A stretch of DNA of 64,000 nucleotides, taken from contig NC_014829.1 in the NCBI RefSeq assembly GCF_000177235.2, positions 2,170,001-2,234,000 on the forward strand, given 5' to 3'. The stretch is from Evansella cellulosilytica DSM 2522. GTDB lineage: Bacteria; Bacillota; Bacilli; Bacillales; Salisediminibacteriaceae. Made by a program: the position numbers and the translations under genes. Below are positions 37,310 through 46,286 of the stretch, in pieces (within the stretch, counting starts at the first letter, position 1; every line of letters begins with the position of its first letter). The notes under the pieces were generated by a model. That model saw only the letters and a program-made list of their open reading frames with translations, was not told where the DNA came from and ran no database searches.

Positions 37310-38575
37310 ATGGAAATAGTTTTAATGGATAATTTATGGGTAATCATTGGTACATTTTTAGTTTTACTAATGCTAGGTGGGTTTATCCTTCTAGAAGCCG
37401 GATCGACGAGAATGAAAAACGCTGGTCACATCGCCGGCAAAACAATTTTCACAGTAGGTATTGGTGCTTTAGTATTCTGGGCAGTTGGATGGGGTTTTAT
37501 TTATGGAGAAGGAAACTTGTTTATAGGTTTATCTGATTTCTTCTTCGGAGATGCATCCTTTGATGGGGAAGGGTTGTCACCAGCAGTTGATTTCATGTTT
37601 CAAATGATGTTTGCATTAATTGCAATGACAATTATGTTTGGTGGTTTCGCAGAACGTGCAAAATTATCAGCATACGTATTATTCGCAGTATTATTCTCAG
37701 CACTTATTTATCCTGTAGTTGCACACTGGACTTGGGGTGATGGTTGGTTAGCGGAACTTGGTAAACAAGACTTTGCTGGATCAACAGTAGTTCATTTAAC
37801 TGGGGCAATGGCAGCACTAGCAGCAACAATCATTTTAAAACCACGTATTGGAAAGTTTAATAAAGATGGTTCAGCAAATGATATAGCAGGACATAACCAA
37901 GTATATACAGCTTTAGGTGTGTTACTACTTTGGGTAGGTTGGTTTGGATTTAACGGTGCTAGTACGTTTGAAGTAGCGGATGCATTCTTTGGTTTTGTTA
38001 TTCTTAATACACAGTTAGCAGCAGCAGCAGGTGCAGTTGCAGCAATGGCTACAGTTTACTTAGTAACAGGTAAGGCAGATGTTCCAACTACTTTAAACGG
38101 AGCGTTAGCTGGTTTAGTAGCAATTACAGCTCCTGCAGGCTTTGTAGAACCTTGGGCAGCAGTTGTTATCGGTTTAGTCGGTGGTATTATGGTAGTCTTC
38201 AGTATGAAACTGTTTGACAGAGCAAAAATTGATGATCCTATTTTCGCATTGTCAGTCCATGGTACAGTAGGTGTATGGGGTACAATCGCTTGTGGTTTAT
38301 TCGCTACAGAAGCTTTCTCAACAGGTGTAGGTTGGGGAGCACCAGGATTATTCTACGGTGGTGGATTTACTCAATTAGGAGTTCAAACTCTTGGTGTGGT
38401 AGCTAGTGGATTATATGCTTTCATAGTTGCATTTATCATTTTGAAAATTTTAGACAAAGTTTTAGGCGGACTTCGAGTTTCTGAAGAAGAAGAAATTGTA
38501 GGTCTTGACTTAAGTGAACACGGTAGTTATGGTTACCCTGAAAGTATGACTAAAAATGATAAAACTGGGGCATAG
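37310..38575 (+). CDS. amtB: Ammonium transporter
   Basis: The 421-residue channel has eleven helices and conducts ammonia/ammonium across the membrane. The twin histidines of the pore are in HLTGAMAALAA and HGTVGVWGTIACG, and FGGFAERAKLSAY and GHNQVYTALGVLLLWVGWF are typical. GAGGGAG lies nine bases before ATG 37310; ATG 37301 would be too close. A TnrA-like site precedes it. No glnK (PII) gene follows; instead come a nucleotidyltransferase, an exonuclease and a MerR-type regulator. Confidence 0.97.
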   Translation: MEIVLMDNLWVIIGTFLVLLMLGGFILLEAGSTRMKNAGHIAGKTIFTVGIGALVFWAVGWGFIYGEGNLFIGLSDFFFGDASFDGEGLSPAVDFMFQMMFALIAMTIMFGGFAERAKLSAYVLFAVLFSALIYPVVAHWTWGDGWLAELGKQDFAGSTVVHLTGAMAALAATIILKPRIGKFNKDGSANDIAGHNQVYTALGVLLLWVGWFGFNGASTFEVADAFFGFVILNTQLAAAAGAVAAMATVYLVTGKADVPTTLNGALAGLVAITAPAGFVEPWAAVVIGLVGGIMVVFSMKLFDRAKIDDPIFALSVHGTVGVWGTIACGLFATEAFSTGVGWGAPGLFYGGGFTQLGVQTLGVVASGLYAFIVAFIILKILDKVLGGLRVSEEEEIVGLDLSEHGSYGYPESMTKNDKTGA

Positions 38576-38610
38576 TCTCCTACCAATACAATAAGAAAAG
38601 ACTGATTATT

Positions 38611-39582
38611 ATGAAGAGCTATGAACAATTGAAAAAGTGGCGAGCAGACAATATATACAAAGTTTCAATGGACCATCAAAAATTAAATGCGTTCCACGAT
38701 GAGCTTATGAAGCAAATTGTTCATACTGCTTTAGAGAAGGTGAAAAGTGAGTCGGGTTTACCCCCAGCTCACTTTGCTTTCTTTCTTATGGGCAGTGCTG
38801 GTAGAGCTGAACAAGCTATTTGGAGTGATCAGGATCATGGCATCATCTTTGATGGGGATAAAAAGGATGAACAATACTTTTTAAAACTAGGTTCAGAGAT
38901 TTCAGAAGGGTTTGCTATTTGTGGCTACGAGCTTTGTGAAGGGAACGTGATGGCTTCAAATCCACTATGGTGTAAGTCTTTAGTAGATTGGGAAAAGCAA
39001 ATTTTAAATTGGTTTGATGAAGATAGCTGGACTTCCATTCGAAATTTTACCATCTTTTTTGATTCAAGAGTGTTAGTAGGAAAACATAAATTGTTAGAAC
39101 AATTGAAAGAAATAGCGTTTAATAAGCTTTCTCACGAAAAGCATTTAATGAACAGATTAATAGATAATGTAGGACGTATAAAAAAAACACTTGGAGTGTT
39201 TGGTCAATTTTTACCTGAACAATACGGAGAACATGCTGGTGCTATTCACTTAAAGCATGCTGTTTTCTTTCCTTACGTAAATGCATTAAGACTGCTAGCG
39301 ATATATGAGAGGGTATCAGACCCATCTACTTTAGCCCGGTTTCAGAAGTTACCATCAAATTATGATCATAGTCTTAAATTGTATAGACGTGATTTTAACA
39401 ATTTATTAGATTTTCGATTACGTTCATTTGAAAATGCAAAAGATTATCATGATGTTCATTACTTAAACATAAAATCACTGTCAAAAAGTGAAAGGGAAGC
39501 GTTGAAAGTAATCGTCAAACGTGGAATTAAACTGTTTAATGAAACAAAGCTTGTTATAGAAAAAAGGGGAAAAAATGTATGA
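38611..39582 (+). CDS. DUF294 putative nucleotidyltransferase
   Basis: The 323-residue protein has a Pol-beta-type nucleotidyltransferase core: GSAGR with E67 (residues 61-67) and catalytic D73/D75 in SDQDHG, then the DUF294 C-terminal domain (about 190-310). The core resembles the uridylyltransferase domain of GlnD, but there are no HD, ACT or CBS domains. It lies 35 bp after amtB with a poor ribosome site and overlaps the exonuclease start by four bases (ATGA). A role in signalling or modifying a nitrogen-control partner is inference from context. Confidence 0.85.
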   Translation: MKSYEQLKKWRADNIYKVSMDHQKLNAFHDELMKQIVHTALEKVKSESGLPPAHFAFFLMGSAGRAEQAIWSDQDHGIIFDGDKKDEQYFLKLGSEISEGFAICGYELCEGNVMASNPLWCKSLVDWEKQILNWFDEDSWTSIRNFTIFFDSRVLVGKHKLLEQLKEIAFNKLSHEKHLMNRLIDNVGRIKKTLGVFGQFLPEQYGEHAGAIHLKHAVFFPYVNALRLLAIYERVSDPSTLARFQKLPSNYDHSLKLYRRDFNNLLDFRLRSFENAKDYHDVHYLNIKSLSKSEREALKVIVKRGIKLFNETKLVIEKRGKNV

Positions 39583-40307
39583 ATCCAATGATTCAATTTT
39601 TAAAACAAATATCAGGCAAATTAAGCTTTAACCAATATTCATCCGTTATGGGTCAATCTGATGCAAAGCAAATTGCGTACATTAGAGCACTGCAAAGAGA
39701 GCATCAGAGAGAAAACGTCTTGGAGATCCCTTTTTCAAAATTAGATGTTGTTGTTTTTGATTTAGAGACTACCGGTTTTTATCCAAATAATGGTGATCGT
39801 ATTTTATCAATTGGTGGAATCAAGGTTAAAGGAGATAAGGTGATAGATAGTGAGACATTTTATTCACTTATAAATAGTAATGGTGGTGTTTCAGAGGAAA
39901 TTACAAAATTAACAAACATCACAGAAAAAGATTTAATAGAGGCACCTCCTATTAATGATGTATTACAAAATTTTTATACATTTATGTCAGGTTGTACTCT
40001 TGTTGCACATCATGCTAATCATGAAAGAAGTTTTATGCAACATATGACGTGGTCAATTTTAAAATCGCGGTTTGAGCACCGGATTATAGATACTGCCTTT
40101 TTAACAAAGATTGTGGAGCCTAATAAAAACTTAGTGTCTCTAGATGAGTGTTGTGATCATTATGGAATTACGATCAAGAAAAGACATCATGCTTTATACG
40201 ATGCAATAGCCACTGCACAGCTTTGGACGGAAAGTGTACGCGAGATTCAAAATTTAGGATTTCAACATTTGAAGGACGTGTACACTCATCTAGCTACATT
40301 AAAGTGA
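39579..40307 (+). CDS. DnaQ-like 3'-5' exonuclease (DEDDh)
   Basis: The 242-residue protein has an exonuclease domain from about residue 54: D61/E63 in FDLETTGFYPN, the Exo II region VAHHANHERSFM, and Exo III with KRHHALYDAIATA. An N-terminal extension of about 50 residues is helical. AAAAAGGGG supplies the ribosome site within the DUF294 gene, and the start overlaps its stop. In other bacteria DUF294 genes with CBS domains are paired with such exonucleases next to transporters, so the pair is probably functional; substrates are unknown. Confidence 0.88.
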   Translation: MNPMIQFLKQISGKLSFNQYSSVMGQSDAKQIAYIRALQREHQRENVLEIPFSKLDVVVFDLETTGFYPNNGDRILSIGGIKVKGDKVIDSETFYSLINSNGGVSEEITKLTNITEKDLIEAPPINDVLQNFYTFMSGCTLVAHHANHERSFMQHMTWSILKSRFEHRIIDTAFLTKIVEPNKNLVSLDECCDHYGITIKKRHHALYDAIATAQLWTESVREIQNLGFQHLKDVYTHLATLK

Positions 40308-40341
40308 ACATAAACGTATTTAAGGAGGGAGGGATGTCGTC

Positions 40342-40701
40342 GTGATAAACAAGATTCCTCAACATCTTGCAATATTTCCAATTAGTTTCGTAGAGGAAGT
40401 TACGAACTTGTCCGGACGACAAATACGTTATTATGAGGAACAAGGGCTCATTCAACCAGTAAGGAATAAAGGAAATCAACGCATCTTTTCTTTAAATGAC
40501 ATCGAACGTTTATCTGAAATTAAATCTCTAATTGATCAAAAAGTAAATATTGCAGGTATAAAAGCAATTATAACCTCTAAAGTGCAAAAGGAAAATGTGA
40601 TTATAAAAGACGATGTAATTAACTCATTTTCAAGAAAAGAATTAGAAGATATATTAGTTCGTGTTCAAAACAAAGGGAATAATAATGAGAATTTAAATTA
40701 A
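40342..40701 (+). CDS. MerR-family regulator of the GlnR/TnrA type
   Basis: The 119-residue protein has an N-terminal winged helix-turn-helix (NLSGRQIRYYEEQGLIQPVR, then RIFSLNDIERL) that matches GlnR and TnrA closely, and a short tail resembling TnrA or GlnR in length (110 and 135 residues in B. subtilis). These regulators bind the site class found upstream of amtB and are controlled through glutamine synthetase. The start is GTG 40342 after AAGGAGGGAGG; an ATG at 40334 is out of frame. Which of the two it is cannot be decided, and autoregulation via 37206-37222 is likely. Confidence 0.85.
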   Translation: MINKIPQHLAIFPISFVEEVTNLSGRQIRYYEEQGLIQPVRNKGNQRIFSLNDIERLSEIKSLIDQKVNIAGIKAIITSKVQKENVIIKDDVINSFSRKELEDILVRVQNKGNNNENLN

Positions 40702-40757
40702 AGAGAAATTAGCAAGGATAAGTAGTTCAAATAATAGGGAGAAACTAAATTAATATG

Positions 40758-40806
40758 AAAAAAATGAGAGCTTTTCTAATATAAAAAAAGGGTCTCATTT
40801 TTTTTC
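40758..40806 (+). terminator. Terminator of the amtB operon
   Basis: AAAAAATGAGA (to 40769) pairs with TCTCATTTTTT (from 40793), ending in a long T-run. Between here and 40966 I see only AT-rich sequence. Confidence 0.85.
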
Positions 40807-40966
40807 TGATCTAATACATTTAGATACTTGGAATCGAAATAAATTATTTATCAAAACTAGTAACCGTTCATATTAACTGAGTGAGTAGATTTTTGATTCT
40901 AGCCTTTAGTTTAAAAGCGTACATACATTAATATTACGAATTATATTCTAATATATTGTTTAATCT

Positions 40967-40995
40967 TTGACAGATAGTTTTAAAGTATGTATGTT
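40967..40995 (+). promoter_or_regulatory. Promoter of the DMT transporter gene
   Basis: TTGACA (40967-40972), 17 bp, TATGTT (40990-40995). The predicted start point near 41002 lies downstream of the ATG at 40987, so translation must begin later. Confidence 0.7.
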
Positions 40996-41037
40996 TTAAT
41001 AATAAAGCGTTTTGTTTTCAGAAAGAAGGGGTCAAAG

Positions 41038-41973
41038 CTGTCAAAAACATGGACTTATATTTTAGTTTTATTCGTTATGATATTATGGGGATTGAACGTA
41101 GTAGCTGTTAAATTTCTAGTTGAATCACTCCCTCCTGTAGCGATGCAGGGGCTAAGAATCTTTATTGGCGGCATTATCGCCATAATCGTTTTATTTTTCT
41201 TAAAAGATTTACGTAAATTAACAAAAAAGGAATGGGGCTATACGATAGTAGCAGCGGTCTTTGGACAAATGCTTCATCATTCGTTGTTGGCCTTAGGTCT
41301 TGTTCAAACAACTGCTGGAAATGCTTCGTTGATTTTAGGGTTGATTCCATTAGCAACGGCAATCTTTGCAATGTTGTTTCTAAAGGATAGCATAACGCTT
41401 TTACGTACAATTGGAATTGCCTTAGGTTTTGGTGGTGTCTGTTTAGTAGTGCTTCAAAATGCTGAAATTGGGGTAATTTCTCCGGGCGATATATTAGTGT
41501 TTATAGCGATGCTTTCACAAGCATTCAGTTTTGTTATTATAAAAAAAGTTACTGCAACACTATCATCTCGACAATTAACTGCTGTCATGCTACTTGTAGG
41601 GGCAGTAATGCTTTTAATTTTAAGCTTTATATTTGAACCACAAGGAGTAGGGAATCTTGTACATGGTAATACAATTGTTTGGACAGTTTTAGTATTGTCG
41701 GCTGTATTTGCTACAGGTTTAGGCCATATTTTATATAATGCAGCAATTCAAGAAATTGGTGCAGGACAGACAGCAATTTTTAATAACTTAGTCCCTTTTA
41801 TATCCCTTATAGGTGCATTTTTCTTATTAGGAGAAGCAATTTATACGTCTCAAATAATAGGTTTTGTACTCATTGTTTTAGGTGTTCTCTTTGGAACTGG
41901 TTATATTGAAACAAGAGTACTTAAGAAAAGAATGAATAGTATTGGAAAAAAACAGAAAAAGCAAACTGCATAA
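41038..41973 (+). CDS. EamA/DMT-family transporter
   Basis: The roughly 311-residue protein has ten helices in two EamA repeats (ILWGLNVVAVKFLVESLPP and the later FATGLGHILYNAAIQEIG). It would export or import metabolites; the substrate is unknown. The open frame begins at ATG 40987, but the promoter predicts transcription from about 41002 and AAGGGG (41026-41031) stands six bases before CTG 41038, so I place the start at that CTG (product MSKTWTYILV...). This is a rare start codon; the next candidate ATG would cut into the first helix. Confidence 0.82.
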   Translation: MSKTWTYILVLFVMILWGLNVVAVKFLVESLPPVAMQGLRIFIGGIIAIIVLFFLKDLRKLTKKEWGYTIVAAVFGQMLHHSLLALGLVQTTAGNASLILGLIPLATAIFAMLFLKDSITLLRTIGIALGFGGVCLVVLQNAEIGVISPGDILVFIAMLSQAFSFVIIKKVTATLSSRQLTAVMLLVGAVMLLILSFIFEPQGVGNLVHGNTIVWTVLVLSAVFATGLGHILYNAAIQEIGAGQTAIFNNLVPFISLIGAFFLLGEAIYTSQIIGFVLIVLGVLFGTGYIETRVLKKRMNSIGKKQKKQTA

Positions 41974-42079
41974 TACAGTAGAATTTTTCCGCCACGCGTA
42001 GCCATTGCTATACAAATAAAAGCACCGGCGACATTCCGCCTCTTTAAAGGGTCTGTCCAAAAGCTATTAAAAGTCTAGG

Positions 42080-42211
42080 AATGGCTCCACTCGCGTGAGC
42101 CACTACAATTCACTTATAGTTGGCGTTAGAGATTGTCGCGGCTCCGCTCATTGCTTAGAGATTAACTCAAAAGGTAAGAAAAACAAAAAACGAGCTTTCA
42201 GAAGCTCGTTT
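42080..42211. repeat. Interspersed repeat copy D and terminator of the DMT gene
   Basis: The segment contains GGCTCC-CTCGCG and GCGGCTCCGCTCATTGCTTAGAGA, the latter closely matching 55369-55394 (GCGGCTACGCACATTGCTTAGGGA). A terminator AAACGAGCTTTCAGAAGCTCGTTT (42187-42210) follows, identical in its core to that of copy C. The preceding 41985-42060 contains a related GCGTAGCCATTGCTATAC stretch. Confidence 0.65.
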
Positions 42212-42242
42212 ATAGCATGAAGGAGAAGAAAGAATAAATATG

Positions 42243-42374
42243 GCGGTGGAAATGGTGCCACGCGTAGTAGCGAGAAGAGCACTCACTACTACTTTAAAGA
42301 CATGTGGCAACATTTCTTCACCGCTTCTAAGCAAAACAAAAAACGAGCTTTCAGAAGCTCGTTTTTTGTTTTGC
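42243..42374. repeat. Interspersed repeat copy C with perfect terminator palindrome
   Basis: GCGGTGGAAATGGTGCCAC (42243-42261) pairs with GTGGCAACATTTCTTCACCGC (42304-42324); the loop carries CGTAGTAGCGAG and CACTACTACTTTAAAGACAT shared with copies A and B. Then GCAAAACAAAAAACGAGCT and its exact complement (42331-42374) form a bidirectional terminator. It ends three bases before the stop of the convergent gene. Confidence 0.75.
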
Positions 42375-42602
42375 TTATTCTATAAGTGATTGCATGCCAG
42401 CATTTCTTACAGTACGTTCTTCGGGTGAAACTAAATCGTACTTTTTTAGATAATGGAACAATTCATTTAGTTTTAATTGTGGTATAGAAGGATTTAGGTA
42501 TGATTCAATTGCTTCATATAATGATTTTGGTATGTGTTTTTTTTGCAATGCTAGCTTATTTTGTACATCTTCGAAAGAATGGTCTATATTGCATTTACTC
42601 AA
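42375..42602 (-). CDS. Conserved-looking small protein, 75 aa
   Basis: TTG 42602 follows GGAGGG and opens a 75-codon frame. The product is soluble, helical and charged (FEDVQNKLALQKKHIPKSLY, then LNELFHYLKKYDLVSPEERT). It ends in the repeat-borne terminator at 42331-42374. I recall similar short proteins in bacilli but cannot name the family or function. Confidence 0.65.
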   Translation of the reverse strand: MSKCNIDHSFEDVQNKLALQKKHIPKSLYEAIESYLNPSIPQLKLNELFHYLKKYDLVSPEERTVRNAGMQSLIE

Positions 42603-42669
42603 CAGTTTTCCCTCCTACTATTATATAAATAAATGATACATTTTTTTTTATTGTTTGACCATGACGAGA

Positions 42670-43392
42670 TTATACATACTTTTTCTTCTTTGTTTTCCAG
42701 TATGGTATAAAAGGAATGTAAAGTAGAAAAAAAATCATGAGTGCTAATATTTCTAAAGAAAGAATGTACCACGGGTAAGGTCCTAAATAATCAAGGACAC
42801 TTGGTCCCGCAGGTTTTTCAGCTAAGAACATGTAATTTGCCCCAGTTCTTACATTCACTATAAAAACGAAAATTGCAATTACGTTAAGTACTATGAATGA
42901 TTTGAACAAAGAATGCAAGGTTACAGCAAAACGGTATATCCAAACCATATATAAAATAGAGAGAATTATGGCGACATGTGCAATAAAGAAATGTAAAAAC
43001 CGAAAATGCGGGAATGTATAAAAGAGATCGGGAGTAATGAGTGCTTGAATCGCACCTCCAATTCCAAAAAAATATAACACTTCAAAAATTTTTTTTGATT
43101 TAAAAATCAACATAAAAATGCACAAATAAAGGCTAATACTACAAAGGTTTAGGGGAAGATTATGTCTTGTTGTCCAAGAACTATATGAAAAGCTCCAGTA
43201 AAATAAGAAGACCTCAGATAGAATAAGTATCACTAAGATGATCCATCGAACATGCTTCATATACTCCTTTTTTCTATGAAAATATAGCCAAATGATGGAG
43301 ATCGTAAATAATGTGAGTGCGACTAGGTGAGGAAGGCTTAGAAATACAGCACTTTCTCGATACATGTCTCTACTAAAGAATGACTCTAACAT
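42670..43392 (-). CDS. TIGR02206-family integral membrane protein (YwaF-like)
   Basis: The 240-residue protein has about seven helices. The pattern LSLPHLVALTLF near the start, RHNLPLNLCSISLYLCIF, and the later HFFIAHVAIILSILYMVW match the TIGR02206/YwaF family of unknown function. The frame extends to 43464 without a ribosome site; GGTGG seven to eight bases ahead favours ATG 43392, which gives the usual family N-terminus. It is divergent from topB. Confidence 0.8.
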   Translation of the reverse strand: MLESFFSRDMYRESAVFLSLPHLVALTLFTISIIWLYFHRKKEYMKHVRWIILVILILSEVFLFYWSFSYSSWTTRHNLPLNLCSISLYLCIFMLIFKSKKIFEVLYFFGIGGAIQALITPDLFYTFPHFRFLHFFIAHVAIILSILYMVWIYRFAVTLHSLFKSFIVLNVIAIFVFIVNVRTGANYMFLAEKPAGPSVLDYLGPYPWYILSLEILALMIFFLLYIPFIPYWKTKKKKYV

Positions 43393-43533
43393 CAAAAACA
43401 CCACCGTATACATGATAATAGAAATTATACTTTGATTTACTATTTTTGTTAATATACTACCCAAAAATGTGTTAATCGACTATAATGGAAACAAATGTTC
43501 TTCATTCGATATACATAAAAGGCGGAATGCGTA

Positions 43534-45705
43534 ATGAAATTAATAATTGCAGAAAAGCCTGATCAAGGTGCGAAGCTTGCTGCACCTTTTTCGAGTAAAA
43601 AGCAAGCTGGATTTATAGAAATATCCCCTAATGATACATTTCCCAAAGGTGCACTTGTTACTTGGGCAGTTGGGCATTTATGTGAACTTGTTCCCCCAGA
43701 TTACTATCATCCTCACTGGAAAAAGTGGTCATTAAAAAACCTTCCAATTATCCCTGAACAGTTTCAACATCGTGTCATAACCTCTAAGTGGAAGCAATTC
43801 AACATTATAAAAAGGCTTATACATGATCAACGAATTACAGAGATTATCATTGCTGGTGATGCAGGAAGAGAAGGGGAAGCAATAATTAGAATCGTATTGA
43901 CATTATGTAAAAATTCAAAACCGATGAAACGGCTTTGGATATCATCATTAACAAAAAATGCTGTGTTAACAGGTTTTAATCATCTGCTAGATGAAGCTGA
44001 AACGAGAAGCTTATACTATGAGGCGTTGAGTAGGTCATGTGCTGATTGGATTGTAGGAATTAATGCCTCGAGAGCATATACATTACTACTACAACAAAAA
44101 GGAATTAAAGATATATTTTCAATTGGTAGAGTTCAAACACCGACACTTGCTTTAATCGTCCAACGCGAAAAAGAAATTGAAACGTTTAAACAAGAAGAGT
44201 TCTGGGAGGTTGTTGCTACTTTTCACATGAACAATAATCAATATAAAGGAAAATGGCATAAGGAGAACGACTCAAGACTAAAAGAAAAAGAGTTAGCGGA
44301 GAAAATTAGACGGTTTTGTGTTCACAAAGAAGCAACTATTCAATCTATTGAAAAGAAACGAAAAGACTTTAAACCACCATTTTTATTAAATTTATCTAAT
44401 TTACAAGCATTAGCAAATAAAAGGTTTAAATACTCGCCACAAAAAACGCTTGATATTGCCCAGAAGCTATATACAAAAGGGATAATTTCCTATCCACGAA
44501 GTGACTCCAATTTTATTACGAAGGAAGAAGCAAAAATGCTTCCTGATATCCTCTTTAAATTGAGTAAATTAGAGCATTTTGAAAAATACTTTCCATTACA
44601 AGTTGAGTCGATACTTAATAATAAACGGTATGTTAATGATAAAAAGGTGTCTGATCATTACGCGATAATTCCAACTGAGCAAGTTACGAACCCTACAAAG
44701 CTTCAAAGTGAAGAATCGAATATTTATATATTAATTGTTGAACAGTTGATTGCTGCCCATTATAAGTCAGCTATTATTGATTATACAACGATTCAAACAC
44801 TTGTAGATAATAGGGCTACTTTTTTGACTAAAGGGAAGGAAATTGTTCAAGCAGGATGGCGGGAAGTGTTATATAAAAATGATGATAAGGCGAGTAATGA
44901 CGAAGATCAACAACTTCCAGCTCTTCGTGAAGGTGAGAGTGGTCATGTTTTTGATGTTGATATAAAATCTGGAAAAACGCAACCTCCTAAACGATTTACA
45001 GAAGGAGAACTAATTACAGTAATGAAAACTGCGGGAAAAGCATTAGACGATAAAGAGCTTGTTCATATATTAAAAAACACAGAAGGCTTAGGTACAGAAG
45101 CAACTAGAGCTGGCATCATTCAAGTATTAAAGGATAGAAAATACATCCAAGTTATAAAAAATCAAGTTTTTGTAACAGAAAAAGGAAAACTATTAGTTGA
45201 AGCAGTAGGTGACAGTATTTTAGCTTCCCCCGAGATGACAGCGAAATGGGAAAAGCGTTTAAGCGAAATTGGTGAAGGGAAAGCTGCGCCTAAAATATTT
45301 ATCGAACAAGCTAAAAACCTTGCATGTAATGTATTAGAGACTGCAAATAAGCAAGTGGAAAATTGGGATTTTAAAAATATTGATATTAGTAGCATTGAAT
45401 CGTTTTCAAGTAAGAATAAAAAAGGAAGAAGACAAACTGTTGTAGGAAAGTGTAAAAAGTGTGATGGACAAATAATCGATAAAGGAAGTTTTTATGGCTG
45501 CTCAAATTACCGGAATACAAATTGTTCATTTACATTATCAAAGATACTTTTAGGGAAGACAATAACGCAAACACAAGTGAAGAAATTATTAACTAAAGGA
45601 AAAACAGATATTATTCATGGATTTAAAAAGAATTCCAAAACGTTCAATGCCTCTCTTATACTAAATACAACAACATATAAGTTGGAATTTAAGTGGGATA
45701 ACTAA
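43534..45705 (+). CDS. topB: DNA topoisomerase III
   Basis: The 723-residue type IA topoisomerase relaxes and decatenates DNA. The TOPRIM domain begins MKLIIAEKPDQG and carries the acidic motif DAGREGE from D109; the catalytic tyrosine is Y320 in SYPRSDS. A C-terminal zinc-type element (CKKCDGQ... GCSNY...C) is present at about residues 645-670. AAGGCGG precedes the ATG. The gene is complete and of normal length. Confidence 0.96.
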   Translation: MKLIIAEKPDQGAKLAAPFSSKKQAGFIEISPNDTFPKGALVTWAVGHLCELVPPDYYHPHWKKWSLKNLPIIPEQFQHRVITSKWKQFNIIKRLIHDQRITEIIIAGDAGREGEAIIRIVLTLCKNSKPMKRLWISSLTKNAVLTGFNHLLDEAETRSLYYEALSRSCADWIVGINASRAYTLLLQQKGIKDIFSIGRVQTPTLALIVQREKEIETFKQEEFWEVVATFHMNNNQYKGKWHKENDSRLKEKELAEKIRRFCVHKEATIQSIEKKRKDFKPPFLLNLSNLQALANKRFKYSPQKTLDIAQKLYTKGIISYPRSDSNFITKEEAKMLPDILFKLSKLEHFEKYFPLQVESILNNKRYVNDKKVSDHYAIIPTEQVTNPTKLQSEESNIYILIVEQLIAAHYKSAIIDYTTIQTLVDNRATFLTKGKEIVQAGWREVLYKNDDKASNDEDQQLPALREGESGHVFDVDIKSGKTQPPKRFTEGELITVMKTAGKALDDKELVHILKNTEGLGTEATRAGIIQVLKDRKYIQVIKNQVFVTEKGKLLVEAVGDSILASPEMTAKWEKRLSEIGEGKAAPKIFIEQAKNLACNVLETANKQVENWDFKNIDISSIESFSSKNKKGRRQTVVGKCKKCDGQIIDKGSFYGCSNYRNTNCSFTLSKILLGKTITQTQVKKLLTKGKTDIIHGFKKNSKTFNASLILNTTTYKLEFKWDN

Positions 45706-45788
45706 TGATGAGAAAAGCAATACTTTGGAAAATTGCTATAATTGTATGATAAATTTATATTACAGACAAATAAAATAAAGGAAGTTAT

Positions 45789-46058
45789 ATGATGGCTTTA
45801 TTAAAAAAACTGTTCAAACAGGAAAAAGTAAAAATTGATTTTTGCCAAAATAATCTCGATAAATTCCTTTCAGAGCAATGCTTTTCTGACTTTAACTCTT
45901 TTTTATCGCAAAAAAATATAGACTTTAAAGAATACACTTGTCAAAGCAAATGTGAAATTTGCGAGGAATCCCCGTATGCAATCATAAACGGTGAAGTGGA
46001 GAAAGCAGAAACGGCTGAGCAATTGCTTAAAAAACTAAAGGAAAGAGTAAACCGATAG
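45789..46058 (+). CDS. DUF1450-like small cysteine-containing protein
   Basis: The 89-residue protein ends with a cysteine-rich segment CQSKCEICEESPYAIINGEVEKAETAEQL, split here as CQSKCEICEESPY and AIINGE, resembling the DUF1450/YuzB family, which may bind a metal. An N-terminal basic stretch (LLKKLFKQEKVK) is extra. The start is ATG 45789 or 45792 after AAGGAAG. The function is unknown. Confidence 0.65.
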   Translation: MMALLKKLFKQEKVKIDFCQNNLDKFLSEQCFSDFNSFLSQKNIDFKEYTCQSKCEICEESPYAIINGEVEKAETAEQLLKKLKERVNR

Positions 46059-46146
46059 TAAATTACAGGGAGACTACTAGAGTTCTTTTTAGAAATAATT
46101 GCAAGCTAGGTTTTCTACATGCCAAGGTTGCTCTTGACACGTTAAG

Positions 46147-46192
46147 AGGCTGAGTCAATTGATCGAACTCGATCAGTTGATTCAGCCTTTTA
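46147..46192 (+). terminator. Terminator after the DUF1450-like gene
   Basis: AGGCTGAGTCAATTGATCG and CGATCAGTTGATTCAGCCT form a long, nearly perfect stem followed by TTTT. Confidence 0.9.
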
Positions 46193-46286
46193 TGGTCGGG
46201 TAAAAACTGGTATGTATTGTTTATGTGAAAATATTGCATCTTATAAAAGTATTAATTTTACAAAAAATTGTAAAGGAGATATAGTT

